A DNA stretch of 64,000 nucleotides from Chitinophagaceae bacterium (GTDB lineage Bacteria > Bacteroidota > Bacteroidia > Chitinophagales > Chitinophagaceae). Positions 8,258-15,947 of the stretch are shown one piece after another (within the stretch, counting starts at the first letter, position 1; each line of letters begins with the position of its first letter). Under the pieces are notes generated by a model. The model was not told the origin of the DNA. It ran no database searches and saw only the letters and a list, made by a program, of their open reading frames with translations. The translations under genes and the position numbers were made by a program. Location of the stretch: contig JADKAZ010000001.1 of assembly GCA_016719015.1 (NCBI GenBank), positions 186,001 through 250,000 of the forward strand. The letters are read 5' to 3'.

Positions 8258-9526
8258 ATGGCAGACATCAGTTCAAACTTCCTCGGCATCAAATCACCTA
8301 ATCCCTATTGGTTAGCCAGTGCCCCGCCGACGGATAAAAAATATAATGTGCTCCGTGCTTTTGAAGCTGGCTGGGGCGGCGTGGTTTGGAAAACACTGGG
8401 CTCACAAGTAAAGAATGTCTCTTCCAGATATTCTGCCGTTGATTTTGGTGGACAAAGGGTAATGGGTTTTAATAATATTGAATTGATAAGCGACCGGCCA
8501 CTCGATATAAATCTGAAAGAGATTGCAGAGTGTGTAAAATTATTTCCCGACAGGGCAATGATTGTTTCGCTGATGGCCGACAACGACAAAAAAAGCTGGC
8601 ATGACTTAATAAAAAAAGTAGAAGACACCGGTGCACATGGATTAGAATTAAATTTTGGTTGCCCGCATGGCATGACTGAAAGAGGAATGGGAGCTGCTGT
8701 GGGTCAGGATCCGGAGATTGCTTGTATGGTGGTGGAATGGGTGATGGAAGCCGCTACCCTTCCGGTAATTACGAAGCTCACACCGAATGTACATTCCGTT
8801 GTACCTACAGGTCGTTCGGTAGTAAAAGCAGGAACCAATGCATTGTCATTAATAAACACCATCCAATCAGTAACGGGAATTGATTTAGATACACTGGTGC
8901 CGAATCCTTATGTCGCTGGTAAATCTGTCTTCGGTGGTTATTGCGGCCCGGCTGTAAAACCTATTGCATTAAAATTTTTAACCACGATTGCACAAGATGA
9001 GTTGACAAAGAATGTTCCTATCTCCGGCATTGGCGGCATCAGTACCTGGAAGGATGCGGTGGAATTTATGTTGCTCGGAGCAAGCAATGTACAAGTGTGT
9101 ACTGCAGCGATGAAACATGGTTTTCGTATAGTAGAAGACATGTGCGAAGGATTAAATAATTGGATGGATGAAAAAGGCTTTGCAACACTCAATGATTTTA
9201 TTGGCAAATCTGTTGACACCATCACTCATTGGGAAGACCTCGACATTAACTATCATCATATTGCCAAAATAAACCAGGATAAATGTATTCATTGCGGCCT
9301 TTGCTATATTGCCTGTGAAGACACATCGCACCAATCGATTAATCTTGAATATGGAAAGCCGTATAACAAATACACTATTAAAGAAGAAGAATGTGTGGGC
9401 TGTAATCTTTGCCAATTAGTTTGCCCGGTAGATGATTGCATTATTATGGAAGAACATCGGGTCGCACCGGAGTATGTGAATTGGATTGATTGGCAAAAGC
9501 GGGGACTACCGCTGAATGATCATTGA
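8258..9526 (+). CDS. preA: NAD-dependent dihydropyrimidine dehydrogenase, PreA subunit
   Basis: 422 residues from ATG 8258. The in-frame ATG at 8183 is rejected because the extra residues are translated junction repeat and the family starts at MADISSNFLGIKSPNPYW. A TIM-barrel FMN domain of dihydroorotate-dehydrogenase type is followed by a C-terminal ferredoxin module with two 4Fe-4S motifs (CIHCGLCYIAC and CVGCNLCQLVCP). The catalytic Cys is in LNFGCPHGMTERGMG. With PreT it interconverts uracil/thymine and the 5,6-dihydro bases, the first step of the pathway. The C-terminus WIDWQKRGLPLNDH recurs in degraded form just downstream. Confidence 0.93.
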   Translation: MADISSNFLGIKSPNPYWLASAPPTDKKYNVLRAFEAGWGGVVWKTLGSQVKNVSSRYSAVDFGGQRVMGFNNIELISDRPLDINLKEIAECVKLFPDRAMIVSLMADNDKKSWHDLIKKVEDTGAHGLELNFGCPHGMTERGMGAAVGQDPEIACMVVEWVMEAATLPVITKLTPNVHSVVPTGRSVVKAGTNALSLINTIQSVTGIDLDTLVPNPYVAGKSVFGGYCGPAVKPIALKFLTTIAQDELTKNVPISGIGGISTWKDAVEFMLLGASNVQVCTAAMKHGFRIVEDMCEGLNNWMDEKGFATLNDFIGKSVDTITHWEDLDINYHHIAKINQDKCIHCGLCYIACEDTSHQSINLEYGKPYNKYTIKEEECVGCNLCQLVCPVDDCIIMEEHRVAPEYVNWIDWQKRGLPLNDH

Positions 9527-9527
9527 T

Positions 9528-9554
9528 TGTCATCCTGAGTGAAGCGAAGGATGG
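9528..9554. repeat. short dispersed-type hairpin repeat after preA
   Basis: TGTCATCCTGAGTGAAGCGA followed by AGGATG. CATCCT pairs with AGGATG around a short loop. It separates the end of preA from a second, non-translated copy of the preA 3' end. Confidence 0.5.
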
Positions 9555-9597
9555 ATTGAATGGCAGAAAGAGAGTTTACCGTTTAATGACCATTTAG
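9549..9597 (+). pseudogene. remnant copy of the preA 3' end
   Basis: In the frame beginning at 9549 the bases encode GWIEWQKESLPFNDHLENY, which matches the last residues of PreA (WIDWQKRGLPLNDH) at 10 of 14 positions. The DNA of 9551-9593 matches 9481-9523 at 31 of 43 positions by my count. There is no start codon and the stretch follows the preA stop, so it is not expressed as such. It looks like the tail of a second preA allele left after recombination or partial duplication. Confidence 0.6.
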
Positions 9598-9775
9598 AAA
9601 ATTATTACCGAGTTGCATTGCTACTAACACTGTTTTTGCGGGTCACAAATTGAAAATACAATTATCCTGAATATCTATTTGCTGCGGCTTAAAAGCTACG
9701 GCTCTCCCAGTCTTATTTATATTGTTCGTCAGCTGTCTTACTTTCATAATACTGTAACTGTGCATTGCAAAAAAA

Positions 9776-9800
9776 TAGAGCCTGTCATGAACAGGCTCTA
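9776..9800. terminator. bidirectional hairpin terminator
   Basis: Perfect 10-bp stem TAGAGCCTGT / ACAGGCTCTA with a 5-base loop. An A-run on its left gives a T-run on the minus strand. It sits between convergent genes, preA on plus and the lipoprotein gene on minus. Confidence 0.75.
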
Positions 9801-9839
9801 TACAATATAAAATGATGTGAGGTAATTTAATAACCAGCT

Positions 9840-10325
9840 TTATTTCTTTGCAGGATTGGAAGAAACATTCATATCTCGTACACAAACATATTTGCCGTCA
9901 CGTTTCTGGAATAAAGACATATAGTGACCGTTATCTTTTGCTGTTCCGTCACTGTTAGTTGCATTCCATGAACCAATTTCTACAACCATGTTCCCTTCTG
10001 CAAAAAGATCAACCACTTTATAAATGTTTACCTGCCCGGTTGTATCTTCAGCAATACCCTTTGCAATAGATTCTTTTATGGCAGCCTTACCCGTACTTGG
10101 AGCTTTGTTCCTGCTATAACTAACGGCATCATCAGCATAGTACACTGCAACGGCATCCGCATCTTTTGCTTTTTCCCCGGCAGCAAAAGCATCTTCCATA
10201 GCCTGGATCTCAACTTTTAATTTGTCCATATCAACAGGTTTTGCTTCTTCTTTGGATGAAGAACATCCAGAAAAAATAAATACAGCCATTCCGATTAAGG
10301 CAGCTAATCTTAGTTTGTTTCTCAT
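9840..10325 (-). CDS. DUF4440/NTF2-like lipoprotein
   Basis: 161 residues from the ATG at 10325, chosen because it places a lipoprotein signal (MRNKLRLAALIGMAVFIFSG then Cys) at the N-terminus; an upstream in-frame ATG would bury it. After the lipobox Cys comes an acidic/Ser-rich linker, then a cone-shaped SnoaL/NTF2-like domain with the DUF4440 pattern (EDAFAAGEKAKDADAVAVYY, then ISFSRNKAP-like and RDMNVSS segments). Enzymatic activity is unknown; members often bind small hydrophobic molecules. At least two similar lipoproteins are encoded at 26211 and 30885. Confidence 0.75.
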   Translation of the reverse strand: MRNKLRLAALIGMAVFIFSGCSSSKEEAKPVDMDKLKVEIQAMEDAFAAGEKAKDADAVAVYYADDAVSYSRNKAPSTGKAAIKESIAKGIAEDTTGQVNIYKVVDLFAEGNMVVEIGSWNATNSDGTAKDNGHYMSLFQKRDGKYVCVRDMNVSSNPAKK

Positions 10326-10540
10326 TTTAATTTTTTTGATGGTGAAAAGAAGAATAAGGTAACATTTTCGCAACATTTTTCCCAAATTAACTTTCACTTC
10401 GACTTCTATTAACGGGAAGAGAAAGCATCAGACCAAAAATGTTAGTTTTTTTGCTCACAGGTTCTTACTGTCAGGAAAACAGGTTGCCGTAAAACCACCA
10501 TAAATAGGATTTCTCATTTCAAACTCTTGTGATTTAGTCT

Positions 10541-10548
10541 TAGATTTG
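10541..10548 (+). promoter_or_regulatory. -7 element for tRNA-Pro genes
   Basis: TAGATTTG matches the Bacteroidota TAnnTTTG box, 14 bases before the first tRNA. The -33 element is weak. Confidence 0.45.
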
Positions 10549-10562
10549 CTACCCTAATTGTT

Positions 10563-10636
10563 CGGGACGTAGCGCAGCCCGGTAGCGTACCAGCATGGGG
10601 TGCTGGGGGTCGCAAGTTCGAATCTTGTCGTCCCGA
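10563..10636 (+). tRNA. tRNA-Pro (GGG anticodon)
   Basis: 74 bases fold as a full cloverleaf. The acceptor CGGGACG pairs with CGTCCCG. D arm GCGC...GCGT; anticodon stem CCAGC/GCTGG with loop ATGGGGT giving anticodon GGG; T arm GCAAG-TTCGAAT-CTTGT. Discriminator is A; CCA is not encoded. Its 5' half is nearly identical to the second tRNA-Pro. Confidence 0.95.
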
Positions 10637-10643
10637 CAAATTC

Positions 10644-10678
10644 AAAAGGCTCCTGATTTTTCAGGAGTCTTTTTTAAT
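10644..10678 (+). terminator. intrinsic terminator after tRNA-Pro(GGG)
   Basis: GGCTCCTGA / TCAGGAGTC stem followed by a run of six T. It separates the two tRNA genes. Confidence 0.8.
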
Positions 10679-10701
10679 TTTGTTCCGGAGGTTAGTCCTT
10701 T

Positions 10702-10775
10702 CGGGATGTAGCGCAGCCCGGTAGCGTACTTCGTTCGGGACGAAGGGGTCGCTGGTTCGAATCCAGTCATCCCGA
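10702..10775 (+). tRNA. tRNA-Pro (CGG anticodon)
   Basis: 74 bases: acceptor CGGGATG/CATCCCG; D arm identical to the preceding tRNA; anticodon stem CTTCG/CGAAG with loop TTCGGGA giving CGG; T arm GCTGG-TTCGAAT-CCAGT. Discriminator A. With the GGG isoacceptor it probably arose by tandem duplication. Confidence 0.95.
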
Positions 10776-10787
10776 CTGGTTTTAAAT

Positions 10788-10812
10788 AAGAGCCTTTATA
10801 AAGGCTCTTTGT
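10788..10812 (+). terminator. intrinsic terminator after tRNA-Pro(CGG)
   Basis: AAGAGCCTT / AAGGCTCTT stem with loop TATA and a following T-rich stretch, 40 bases before the next gene's start. Confidence 0.75.
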
Positions 10813-10853
10813 CATTTTTCAGTACCAGAAACAACCTTTATCTTCGCTCCTTA

Positions 10854-12116
10854 ATGAACCTACTCATTAAGCAAGCCAAAGTTGTTGACCCCTCCTCTCC
10901 TTTCAACGGACAATTAGCTGATATTTTTATTGAAAAAGGAATGATTACCAAAATTGGCACATCAATTACTGACAAAGCCGACAAAGAAATTTCCGTTGAT
11001 GGACTATGTGTGTCTCCCGGATGGGTGGATGTGTTTGCCAACTTTGCCGATCCGGGTTACGAATTCAAAGAAACCTTAGAAACAGGTGCTGCTGCAGCGG
11101 CTGCCGGAGGATATACAGATGTGCTGGTAATTCCCAATACGAATCCTTGTATTCACAATAAAGCCGGGGTTGAATACATCGCACAGAAAAGCAAATCACT
11201 TCCGGTAAATGTTCACCCCATTGGTGCTATCACCAAAAATACTGAAGGAAAAGAACTGGCAGAAATGTATGATATGAAAGCCAGCGGTGCCGTTGCATTT
11301 AGTGATGGTATCAACAGCGTTCAATCAGCCGGATTACTGGTAAAAGCTTTACAATATGTAAAAGCTTTTGATGGTATCCTGGTACAGATACCGGATGATA
11401 AAAGTATCAACCCGCATGGACTGATGAATGAGGGAATCGTTTCTACCCGGTTGGGCTTGCCAGGTAAACCGGCAATGGCAGAGGAACTGATTGTCGCAAG
11501 AGATATTAAGCTGACCCGCTATGCAGGATCAAAACTTCATTTCACCGGGGTAAGCACAAAAAAATCATTAGAGTACATAAAAAGAGGAAAGGATAGCGGT
11601 GCATCGGTCAGCTGTTCTGTCACACCTTATCATCTTTTCTTTTGTGATGAAGATCTGCAAGGATATAATACTAATCTGAAAGTAAATCCACCTCTTCGCA
11701 ATAAAGAGGACCGTGCTGCCTTACAAAAAGCTATTAAAGATGGAGTGGTTGATTGTATTGCCTCCCATCACCTGCCCAATGAATATGACAGTAAAGTGCT
11801 GGAGTTTGAATATGCAAAATTTGGTATGATAAGTCTGGAAACGGCCTATGCAGTTCTGAATACAGTTTTACCAGATATGGCACCCGTTAAATGGATTGAA
11901 CTTCTTTCCATCAATCCACGGAAAATATTCGGATTAGAAACAGGCAGTATCAAAGAAGGAAATAAAGCCACCCTTACCTTATTTAACCCGGCAACAAAAT
12001 GGGTAGTGACCGAAAAGGATTTTAAATCCAAATCCAAAAATTCACCCTTTATAGGAAAAGAGCTTACCGGAAAAGTAACTGGTATCATTAACGGTGATAA
12101 AGTAGTTTTGTCTTAA
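10854..12116 (+). CDS. inactive dihydroorotase homologue (pseudo-PyrC)
   Basis: 421 residues. Start ATG 10854 is preferred over an upstream TTG in the preceding terminator. The fold is clearly type I dihydroorotase (PGYEFKETLETG, AAGGYTDVLVIPNTNP, KVNPPLRNKEDR, SINPRKIFGL). The metal and catalytic residues are gone: the HxH motif reads F61-A62-N63, the H-x-E-D motif reads VQIPDD, the HvST His is G232 in HFTGVST, and the catalytic Asp of the DHAP motif is S304 (ASHHLP). It cannot work as a normal zinc hydrolase. In other bacteria non-catalytic DHOase-like proteins help assemble aspartate transcarbamoylase, a plausible role here. Opens a short same-strand run with the next gene. Confidence 0.88.
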   Translation: MNLLIKQAKVVDPSSPFNGQLADIFIEKGMITKIGTSITDKADKEISVDGLCVSPGWVDVFANFADPGYEFKETLETGAAAAAAGGYTDVLVIPNTNPCIHNKAGVEYIAQKSKSLPVNVHPIGAITKNTEGKELAEMYDMKASGAVAFSDGINSVQSAGLLVKALQYVKAFDGILVQIPDDKSINPHGLMNEGIVSTRLGLPGKPAMAEELIVARDIKLTRYAGSKLHFTGVSTKKSLEYIKRGKDSGASVSCSVTPYHLFFCDEDLQGYNTNLKVNPPLRNKEDRAALQKAIKDGVVDCIASHHLPNEYDSKVLEFEYAKFGMISLETAYAVLNTVLPDMAPVKWIELLSINPRKIFGLETGSIKEGNKATLTLFNPATKWVVTEKDFKSKSKNSPFIGKELTGKVTGIINGDKVVLS

Positions 12117-12127
12117 TTTTTACTTTC

Positions 12128-12613
12128 ATGAAACTATCTCCCCTTGTCAAAGGAATAATAACGGCTGTGGTAATGATTGGCTTTTCCCTGGTCGCCTATT
12201 ATTTTATTCCAGAAAAATCTTCTTTGCATTATCTCGTATATGGAATATATGCAGCAGGCGTCTGCTGGACGCTAATAGCCTATAGAAAATCGCCTTCCTT
12301 TAGCGGCAGGTTTTCCGATAATTTTAATACAGGTTTTAAGTGTTTTATTATTGCCACATTACTCATGGCTTTGTATAGTTTCACTTTTAATAAAATGCAC
12401 CCTGAATTTGCTGAAGAGGCGTCCCGGTTATATAAAGAGCAACAATTAAGTCAGAAAGATAATTCAAAAACACCCGACGAAATTAATGCGGAGGCAGTCC
12501 GTTACAAAAATGGGTACGCCATGGCTGTAGTTTATGGTTCTATTTTCGGATATTTGATTATTGGAGTTATTGTTACAGCATTAAGTTCGCTAATATTAAT
12601 CAGGAGAAAATAA
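12128..12613 (+). CDS. DUF4199-like four-helix membrane protein
   Basis: 161 residues, 11 bases after the DHOase-like gene. It has four predicted membrane segments (about 8-27, 34-50, 72-88, 135-157) and a charged periplasmic or cytoplasmic loop (about 95-130). The order and size match DUF4199, a Bacteroidota family of unknown function often found next to a dolichol-phosphate-mannose-synthase-like glycosyltransferase, as here. Function unknown. Confidence 0.7.
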   Translation: MKLSPLVKGIITAVVMIGFSLVAYYFIPEKSSLHYLVYGIYAAGVCWTLIAYRKSPSFSGRFSDNFNTGFKCFIIATLLMALYSFTFNKMHPEFAEEASRLYKEQQLSQKDNSKTPDEINAEAVRYKNGYAMAVVYGSIFGYLIIGVIVTALSSLILIRRK

Positions 12614-12616
12614 ACA

Positions 12617-13558
12617 ATGGACTTATCCATCGTCATACCACTAATAGATGAAGCAGAATCATTGCCGGAATTAACTGCATGGATTGAAAAGGTAATGCAG
12701 GAGAATAAGTATAGTTACGAAGTCATTTTTGTAGATGATGGCAGCAGCGATAATTCATGGGAAGTGATAGAAGGGTTGAGAACTAAGAATTCAAATATCA
12801 AAGGGATTAAGTTTCAGCGTAACTATGGCAAATCAGCCGGGTTGAATGAAGCATTCCGTGCTGCAACCGGTGATGTGGTAATAACGATGGATGCCGATCT
12901 GCAGGATAGTCCTGATGAAATCCCAGAACTGCGCCAAATGATTATAGAAGATGGTTTCGATATGGTGAGCGGCTGGAAGAAAAAACGTTATGACAATACA
13001 CTCACTAAAAATATTCCCTCCAAATTTTTTAATGCGGTTACCCGAAAGGTATCAGGCATAAAACTCCACGATTTCAACTGCGGGTTAAAAGCATATAGCA
13101 ACCGGGTAATAAAAGGGGTAGAAGTGTATGGTGAAATGCACCGGTATATTCCTGTGCTGGCGAAATGGGCAGGATTTAAAAAAATTGGTGAGAAAATCGT
13201 AGAGCATCGTGCCAGGAAATATGGTGTGTCTAAATTTGGCTGGAGAAGATTTGTCAACGGCTTCCTGGATTTATTGTCCATCACTTTTGTAGGTAAATTT
13301 TCTAAACGTCCGATGCACTTCTTTGGTTTATGGGGGTCTTTATTTTTCCTCGTTGGTCTTGGTATTTCAATTTACCTCATCATCTCAAAAATCATTGACA
13401 GCAATTTTGCATTAACCAACCGGCCCGGATTTTATCTTGCTTTAACCTCTCTTATCATTGGTATGCAATTGTTCCTGGCAGGCTTTATCGGAGAATTGAT
13501 TTCCCGAAATTCTCCCAATCGTAATGCCTATTTAATTGAAAAGAAAACAGGTTTGTGA
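12617..13558 (+). CDS. GT2 glycosyltransferase, GtrB/DPM-synthase type
   Basis: 313 residues. The GT-A domain has IVIPLIDEAESLPEL at the N-terminus, the DDGSSDNSW motif and the metal-binding MDADLQDSPDE. Two C-terminal membrane helices follow (about 235-260 and 273-298), the arrangement of polyprenyl-phosphate sugar transferases. It likely charges undecaprenyl phosphate with a sugar for surface glycan modification. It starts three bases after the DUF4199 gene, and its stop overlaps the next start (TGATG), so it is translationally coupled. Confidence 0.87.
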   Translation: MDLSIVIPLIDEAESLPELTAWIEKVMQENKYSYEVIFVDDGSSDNSWEVIEGLRTKNSNIKGIKFQRNYGKSAGLNEAFRAATGDVVITMDADLQDSPDEIPELRQMIIEDGFDMVSGWKKKRYDNTLTKNIPSKFFNAVTRKVSGIKLHDFNCGLKAYSNRVIKGVEVYGEMHRYIPVLAKWAGFKKIGEKIVEHRARKYGVSKFGWRRFVNGFLDLLSITFVGKFSKRPMHFFGLWGSLFFLVGLGISIYLIISKIIDSNFALTNRPGFYLALTSLIIGMQLFLAGFIGELISRNSPNRNAYLIEKKTGL

Positions 13559-14718
13559 TGGCAAAAGTCATCATCATAGGTCCCGGCCATCCGTTACGGG
13601 GCGGAGGTTTAACTACATTTAATCACCGGCTGGCCAAAGAGCTTATCGAACAGGGGCATGACTGCCAGATTTATTCATTCTCACTACAGTATCCTTCTTT
13701 TCTTTTTCCAGGTAAAACACAATATAGTGATGAGGCTGCCCCGGAGGGAATTATTATAAAATCCGTCATCAATTCTATCAACCCATTTAACTGGTTAAAG
13801 ATTGGCAACTGGTTAAAAAAAGAAAGAGCTGACATCATTATCGTAAGATATTGGCTGCCTTTTATGGGGCCCTCCTTAGGGACTATTCTCAGAAAAGTAA
13901 GAAAGAACAGGCACACAAAAATTATCTGCCTTGCTGATAATGTGATTCCTCATGAAAAAAGAATGGGAGACAAACCTTTCACAAAGTATTTCCTGAAAAG
14001 TTGCGATGCCTTTATTACCATGAGTGAAAAAGTGATGAGTGACTTACGGTTATTTCAAAAAACCTTGCCTACCGGCAGGCAGGCAAAACCAGCTATTTTA
14101 GTCCCCCACCCTTTGTATGATAATTTTGGCGCCATTCTTTCGAAGCAAGAAGCCCGGGAGAAATTAAAAATCAAAAATGATGCATTGATATTGCTGTTTT
14201 TCGGTTTTATCAGAAAATATAAAGGACTTGACATATTGTTTGAAGCAATGGCGGATGAAAGAATTAAAAAAGCTGGCATCCGGTTATTAGTCGCCGGAGA
14301 ATTTTATGAAGATGAAAGAAAATATAAAGACCAGATTGACACACTTGGTATAAGAGAACAGCTGATTCTGAGAACAGATTTTATTCCTGACAATGATGTA
14401 AAGTATTATCTCTGTGCCGCCGATGCGGTAGTACAACCTTACCGGAATGCCACTCAAAGTGGTGTAAGCCCCCTTGCCTACCATTTTGAAAAACCCATGA
14501 TAGTAACAAATGTTGGTGGCCTGCCAGCTCTTGTTCCGGACGGTAAAGCAGGTTTGGTAACAGCTCCAACCCCTGAAGCAATTGCTGACGCCATCCTGAA
14601 GTTTTATCAATTAGGAGAAAATTATTTTATTCCTCACCTTCGTACAGAGAAACAGAAATACAGCTGGACCAATATGGTCAGCACCATTTTTCAGTTAGCA
14701 AAAGAGATACAGAAATAA
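13558..14718 (+). CDS. GT4-family glycosyltransferase
   Basis: 386 residues from ATG 13558 (a GTG three bases earlier is in frame). GT-B fold: N-terminal IIIGPGHPLRGGGLTTFNHRLA, then the C-terminal donor domain with LFFGFIRKYKGLDIL and the E-x7-E-like region ATQSGVSPLAYHFEKPMIVTN. Probably adds a sugar in surface polysaccharide synthesis. Around residues 169-177 it contains LPTGRQA, encoded by a palindromic repeat, in a loop between the two Rossmann domains. Its stop overlaps the gmhA start (TAATG). Confidence 0.87.
   Translation: MAKVIIIGPGHPLRGGGLTTFNHRLAKELIEQGHDCQIYSFSLQYPSFLFPGKTQYSDEAAPEGIIIKSVINSINPFNWLKIGNWLKKERADIIIVRYWLPFMGPSLGTILRKVRKNRHTKIICLADNVIPHEKRMGDKPFTKYFLKSCDAFITMSEKVMSDLRLFQKTLPTGRQAKPAILVPHPLYDNFGAILSKQEAREKLKIKNDALILLFFGFIRKYKGLDILFEAMADERIKKAGIRLLVAGEFYEDERKYKDQIDTLGIREQLILRTDFIPDNDVKYYLCAADAVVQPYRNATQSGVSPLAYHFEKPMIVTNVGGLPALVPDGKAGLVTAPTPEAIADAILKFYQLGENYFIPHLRTEKQKYSWTNMVSTIFQLAKEIQK
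14063..14085. repeat. in-frame palindromic repeat inside the GT4 gene
   Basis: Core TGCCTACCGGCAGGCA is a palindrome with two mismatches and is translated LPTGRQA. It sits at the interdomain linker, where an insertion would be tolerated. It differs in sequence from the CCTCC/GGAGG elements of the pyrimidine operon, so a second element family. Confidence 0.6.
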
Positions 14719-15293
14719 TGAATAAACCGATACAGGATATCATCCAGGCCTCCATAGATACCAAACAACAATTGCTGCAAAATGAAGAATTGTTAGCAAC
14801 AATTGATAAAGTGGTTGACACAATAACTACTGCTTTCAAAAATGGCAAAAAAATTTATTTATGCGGTAATGGAGGAAGTGCGGCAGATGCCCAACACCTT
14901 GCAGCAGAGTTTTCTGGTCGTTTTTATGTTGACAGAAAAGCATTACCGGCTGAAGCGTTGCATTGCAACACCTCTTATCTCACTTCTGTTGCCAATGATT
15001 ATGGCTATGATGCAGTTTACTCAAGAATGATTGAAGGTATTGGACAAAATGGCGATGTGCTGATTGGCCTTTCCACTTCAGGAAATTCGCTAAATATTAT
15101 TAACGCATTTGATGCAGCCAAAGCAAAAGGTCTTATTACAGTTGCATTTACCGGTATCACCGGCGGCCAAATGAAATCCATCGCTGATTATCTAATCAAT
15201 ATTCCATCTGCAGATACACCAAGAATACAGGAGAGCCATATTCTTGTCGGGCATATTATCTGCCAGTTGGTAGAAGAAAAATATTTCAAGTAA
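14718..15293 (+). CDS. gmhA: sedoheptulose-7-phosphate isomerase, SIS domain
   Basis: 191 residues, usual GmhA length. SIS-domain sugar-phosphate site: GNGGSAADAQHLAAEFSGRF (from about residue 52) and LIGLSTSGNS (about 117). The C-terminal ESHILVGHIICQLVE carries the Glu and His expected at the zinc-containing active site. It converts sedoheptulose 7-phosphate to D-glycero-D-manno-heptose 7-phosphate, the first step of nucleotide-heptose synthesis. Coupled to the upstream glycosyltransferase and followed at two bases by a GmhB-like phosphatase. Confidence 0.9.
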   Translation: MNKPIQDIIQASIDTKQQLLQNEELLATIDKVVDTITTAFKNGKKIYLCGNGGSAADAQHLAAEFSGRFYVDRKALPAEALHCNTSYLTSVANDYGYDAVYSRMIEGIGQNGDVLIGLSTSGNSLNIINAFDAAKAKGLITVAFTGITGGQMKSIADYLINIPSADTPRIQESHILVGHIICQLVEEKYFK

Positions 15294-15295
15294 TA

Positions 15296-15862
15296 ATGAT
15301 GCAGCAAAAACCTCCTCTTGACTTAAGTACCATTGATAAGAGTTGGACATTATTTTTAGACCGTGATGGTGTGATAAACGAGGACAAGATTGGCAGTTAT
15401 ATTTTCAATGCGGATGAGTTTGTCTTCATGAAAGGAGCACCGGGTCTTTTTAAAAAAATATCGGAAAAATTCGGCCGCATCATTGTTGTAACTAATCAGC
15501 GGGGTATTGGCCGTGGCTTAATGTCTGAAGATGATCTAACCGCTATTCACAAAAAAATGGTTTCGGAAGTAACTACAGCAGGTGGTAAAATTGATGGCAT
15601 TTATTTTGCCCCCTCAATCAATAATAATGACCCGATGCGGAAACCCAACCCGGGGATGGCATTAATGGCCAAAGAAGACTTTCCGGAAATCAATTTTTCT
15701 ACATCAATAATAGTAGGTAATAAGCATAGCGATATGCTTTTTGGCAGAAATGCAGGAATGTACACTGTTTTCTTAGCCACCACGAACCCGGAAATTCCTT
15801 TTCCTCACCCAGATATTGATCTGAGGTATGATTTATTGCAGGATTTTGTCAAAGCCTTATGA
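15296..15862 (+). CDS. gmhB: HAD-IIIA phosphatase, GmhB-like
   Basis: 188 residues. HAD motif I is LFLDRDGVINED, motif II VVTNQRGIG, and the lysine region is RKPNPGMA. Motif III reads VGNKHSDMLFGRNAGM, with Asn where the first Asp of VGD usually stands. GmhB removes the C7 phosphate from heptose 1,7-bisphosphate; position right after gmhA supports this. The Cys-rich zinc loop of Proteobacterial GmhB is absent, as in many short HisB-N-like members, so a generic sugar phosphatase remains possible. ATG 15296 was taken; a second ATG follows directly. Confidence 0.8.
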   Translation: MMQQKPPLDLSTIDKSWTLFLDRDGVINEDKIGSYIFNADEFVFMKGAPGLFKKISEKFGRIIVVTNQRGIGRGLMSEDDLTAIHKKMVSEVTTAGGKIDGIYFAPSINNNDPMRKPNPGMALMAKEDFPEINFSTSIIVGNKHSDMLFGRNAGMYTVFLATTNPEIPFPHPDIDLRYDLLQDFVKAL

Positions 15863-15947
15863 GCCCTCACAAAATTTTACAACCTTTTTGGCGTTGTAGG
15901 CATCTGTGATTAACTGTAACTTAGCCCATAAATTCAACGAATTCCTG

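Larger units (their letters stand above)
9527..9839. other. intergenic region between convergent preA and a lipoprotein gene
   Basis: Besides the hairpin repeat, the preA tail remnant and the terminator at 9776-9800, I see no coding feature here. Confidence 0.6.

Noticed and set aside
10563..10775. tRNA-flanked integration site of a mobile element
   Set aside because: Both tRNA-Pro genes are complete, each with a terminator, and no integrase or attachment repeat is nearby.
14063..14085. LPTGR as a sortase LPXTG signal
   Set aside because: It is internal in a cytoplasmic GT-B enzyme of a Gram-negative, has no following membrane segment, and is encoded by a palindromic repeat.
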